The notes under the pieces were generated by a model that saw only the letters and a program-made list of their open reading frames with translations, was not told the DNA's origin and searched no databases. From NCBI GenBank assembly GCA_000181795.3, contig CM012953.1:6060750-6124749 (forward strand): a DNA stretch of 64,000 nucleotides, given 5' to 3'. Of this stretch, positions 62,162 to 64,000 are shown piece by piece (the stretch's first letter is position 1; each line of letters starts with the position of its first letter). Both the position numbers and the translations under genes were made by a program. Source of the stretch: Trichinella spiralis (lineage: Eukaryota > Nematoda > Enoplea > Trichinellida > Trichinellidae).

Positions 62162-63075
62162 CAAAACTGATTTGTCAACTGCTTTGTTGTACTTGTTAGC
62201 GTTTTCAAAATCCGCAAAATGGAAAAGCTTTGAAAACGGGATGTTTTTTTATGTTATGTTGTTTTTTCATTTTGTTCCAAATGTCCGTTGCTGTAGCGGA
62301 TCAATCGATTTGCCGGACAACGTTGAAATTTACAGATAGTTTCTGATTGTACAAATTGACTGCTTAACAAAAAGAATTGATTGTATAATGATCACGCCAA
62401 GTTGGGTATATCAATTTCCTACTGTGAAATTCTAATTCTCGCCATTCTGTGAATAATAAGTGCAAGAAAATAAAATTGAAAAGCACTTCACCTGTAGGAA
62501 GCATTTCAATATTAAACATGAGCAAAAGTCAAAATTCACTCCAATAAAAATCAACATAGTCAATCAATGGGTTTTTTCTGACAATTTAAGAACGTCACGA
62601 ACGAAATCTGATTGTCTGTGTAAAACACACACATATATAAATATATAATGTGACGATTAAAAAAAGCAAATGAATAATTAATCATCGAAAGATTTAAAAT
62701 ACCACTTGCAAAAATGCAAAAAAAAAACATTTTCACTGCCTGTTTTTGTTACTTTTCGTTTCTTAATTTTTTCTTTTATTAACAACTTTCGACTCTTCAA
62801 AATTGCCCATGTCAATCAATATTGCTTTATAGAAAAAAAATAAGCTTTCATTTAACCTTTTGCTTTTCATTCAATCGATTGGTGGAATAATTTAACTTTC
62901 TACACGTGAATAATGCAAATTGTCCATGAATTATTGCGATAATCAGCAACATAAATCATAAAAAATACCAAAAATTTACGGTTAAAAGCAAAAATCTTAT
63001 TACGCATAAATATGCATTCAATTTTTCACTGAACGTTCCGTTCCACTTTGGATGATTCACCGGCATGAATTAAAC
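62162..63075. other. Intergenic region between the TMEM230-like gene and the hAT relic
   Basis: TMEM230 3' UTR and AT-rich DNA. The short ORF 62460-62648 shows no motif. Confidence 0.45.
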
Positions 63076-63647
63076 CATGGGTCGGCAACCTTCTTCCAGA
63101 CAGGGGCCGGATGTCATGTAAGTGAATGGACGGCGGGCCGCATTCATCTAAAGTTTATAAATTAAGATAATAATAATAAAACAATGTTTATTTTATTAAA
63201 GCAATATTTATGCCATGAAATCACAACTGACACAACTCAGTGGGAGATTTGATGCTTTGTGCTCCCTGAAAGTCTCTCAATATTAGGCAGGTAACAAGCA
63301 GGATGAGGCCAGATACAGAACTTCCTTTAAATGGGCATCATTGACTTGTTCTTCGGGTATTTCATTTTTAAAAAGAGTTGTCTGCACATATAAGTACTGC
63401 TAAACACCGATGCCACTTTTTTCGAGTGAACTACCACGTTTGTATAAATGCCAGATTGAAGAATATAGTTTTCACAGAACTGTATGACGCCCTCCTTATG
63501 AAATTTTCATCCAAGCAGATCAGTAGTAGATGATCTTCCACTTTCTGTTTATCATGCTACTGTGGGCCGGCGGATATAGTATTTCATTTGGGACGGCGGC
63601 TGGATAATTTCGTCTGATGGGCTGGATCCGTAGGTTGCCGAGCCATG
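63076..63647. mobile_element. hAT-superfamily DNA transposon relic (internally deleted)
   Basis: The ends are a near-perfect 15-bp terminal inverted repeat: CATGGGTCGGCAACC on the left, and GGTTGCCGAGCCATG on the right (one mismatch). Flanking 8-mers AATTAAAC (63068-63075) and AATCAAAA (63648-63655) match at six of eight positions, as expected for an aged 8-bp hAT target duplication. The subterminal CGGGCCGCA and GGGCCGG motifs are typical of animal hAT elements with GGGTCGGCAACC ends. At 572 bp it cannot encode a full transposase; a remnant of the 3' coding end is inside on the minus strand. It is the only mobile element I could delimit in the window. Confidence 0.82.
63275..63525 (-). pseudogene. 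Decayed C-terminal part of a hAT transposase inside the relic
   Basis: The minus strand reads FHKEGVIQFCENYILQSGIY, then KVASVFSSTYMCRQLFLKMK, which resembles the hAT C-terminal dimerisation region (STYxCEQxFSxMK). The next frame continues NDAHLKEVLYLASSCLLP, matching the TDEHLKxxLRLATS segment of such transposases. A frame change separates the two parts and a stop follows, so it is not functional. Confidence 0.7.
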
Positions 63648-64000
63648 AATCAAAAGGACATTAAAATTTTTTAAACTATGTTTGTTGAAGAAAATTAACA
63701 GTGATCATTTTCTAAAGTCAGATCGACATATTAATTACAATACGCTAATTTATTTTTATAAATGTTTTTACAAAATAAATTATAAATATTATACTAAAAA
63801 TATTAAATAAAATATAAAATGAGTAAATTGTAAAAAATATTTGCTAATAAAATTGTTCCTTATAATATTAAAACTTCTTGAATTTTTACACTTTGACAAA
63901 GTTATGACATTTCAGTTTTGTGCAATAATATAACAAATTTTTGATCAGAAATATTAAATGAATGGGGTGGTTTTACTCGGTCCCGCTTTTCTCTCATTGG
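63648..64000. other. AT-rich flank to the window edge
   Basis: No feature seen. Confidence 0.5.

Noticed and set aside
1-64000. CRISPR arrays, operons, ribosome-binding sites, rRNA genes, viral or retroviral elements
   Set aside because: Nothing of the kind was seen; the window is ordinary spliced animal DNA.

Overview
The window is AT-rich animal DNA (by eye about 30% G+C in non-coding parts) with compact spliced genes. Many introns are 45-70 bp and a few reach 0.3-1.3 kb. The gene set is metazoan. Two ionotropic receptors of the IR25a type point to a protostome. With UNC-93 and a very small HEN-type bHLH factor, a nematode or another small-genome ecdysozoan is my best guess, but I cannot name the species. 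I see no prokaryotic, viral or organellar segment.

Left part (1-16943). The 3' half of an RNF10-like gene (+) is followed by a ZnT-type zinc transporter (-), and an intronless LC8-like dynein light chain (+) sits inside one of its introns. The transporter's leader faces an intronless, strikingly G+C-rich ATAD3 gene (+) across about 0.4 kb. A small protein with three dsRNA-binding-like domains (+) and a FAM20C-like secretory kinase (+) follow.

Middle part (17827-38764, all minus strand). There is a NUP153-like nucleoporin with RanBP2-type zinc fingers and FG repeats. Two tandem IR25a-like receptor genes follow; they share exon structure, including an unusual GC-AG intron at the same codon position. 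The block ends with a small IQ-motif protein.

Right part (39984-62161). In order: CHCHD2/10 (+), a DNAJA co-chaperone (-), UNC-93-like (-), ZPR1 (+), a UPRT-like protein (+), a HEN/NHLH-type bHLH (+), an unassigned small ORF (+) and TMEM230-like (+). Near the right edge lies a 572-bp hAT-family DNA transposon relic that keeps a decayed end of its transposase.

Most genes are housekeeping and functionally unrelated: mitochondrial (ATAD3, CHCHD2), nuclear pore (NUP153), chaperone (DNAJA), zinc transport, secretory kinase. The only clear local family is the IR pair, which looks like a tandem duplication that then diverged at sites normally tied to ligand binding and gating. Exon models were built by hand from splice signals and reading-frame continuity. 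For ten genes (zinc transporter, dsRBD gene, FAM20C, IR A, IQ gene, CHCHD2, DNAJA, UNC-93, ZPR1, TMEM230), plus the UPRT and HEN genes, the exon lengths sum to whole codons.
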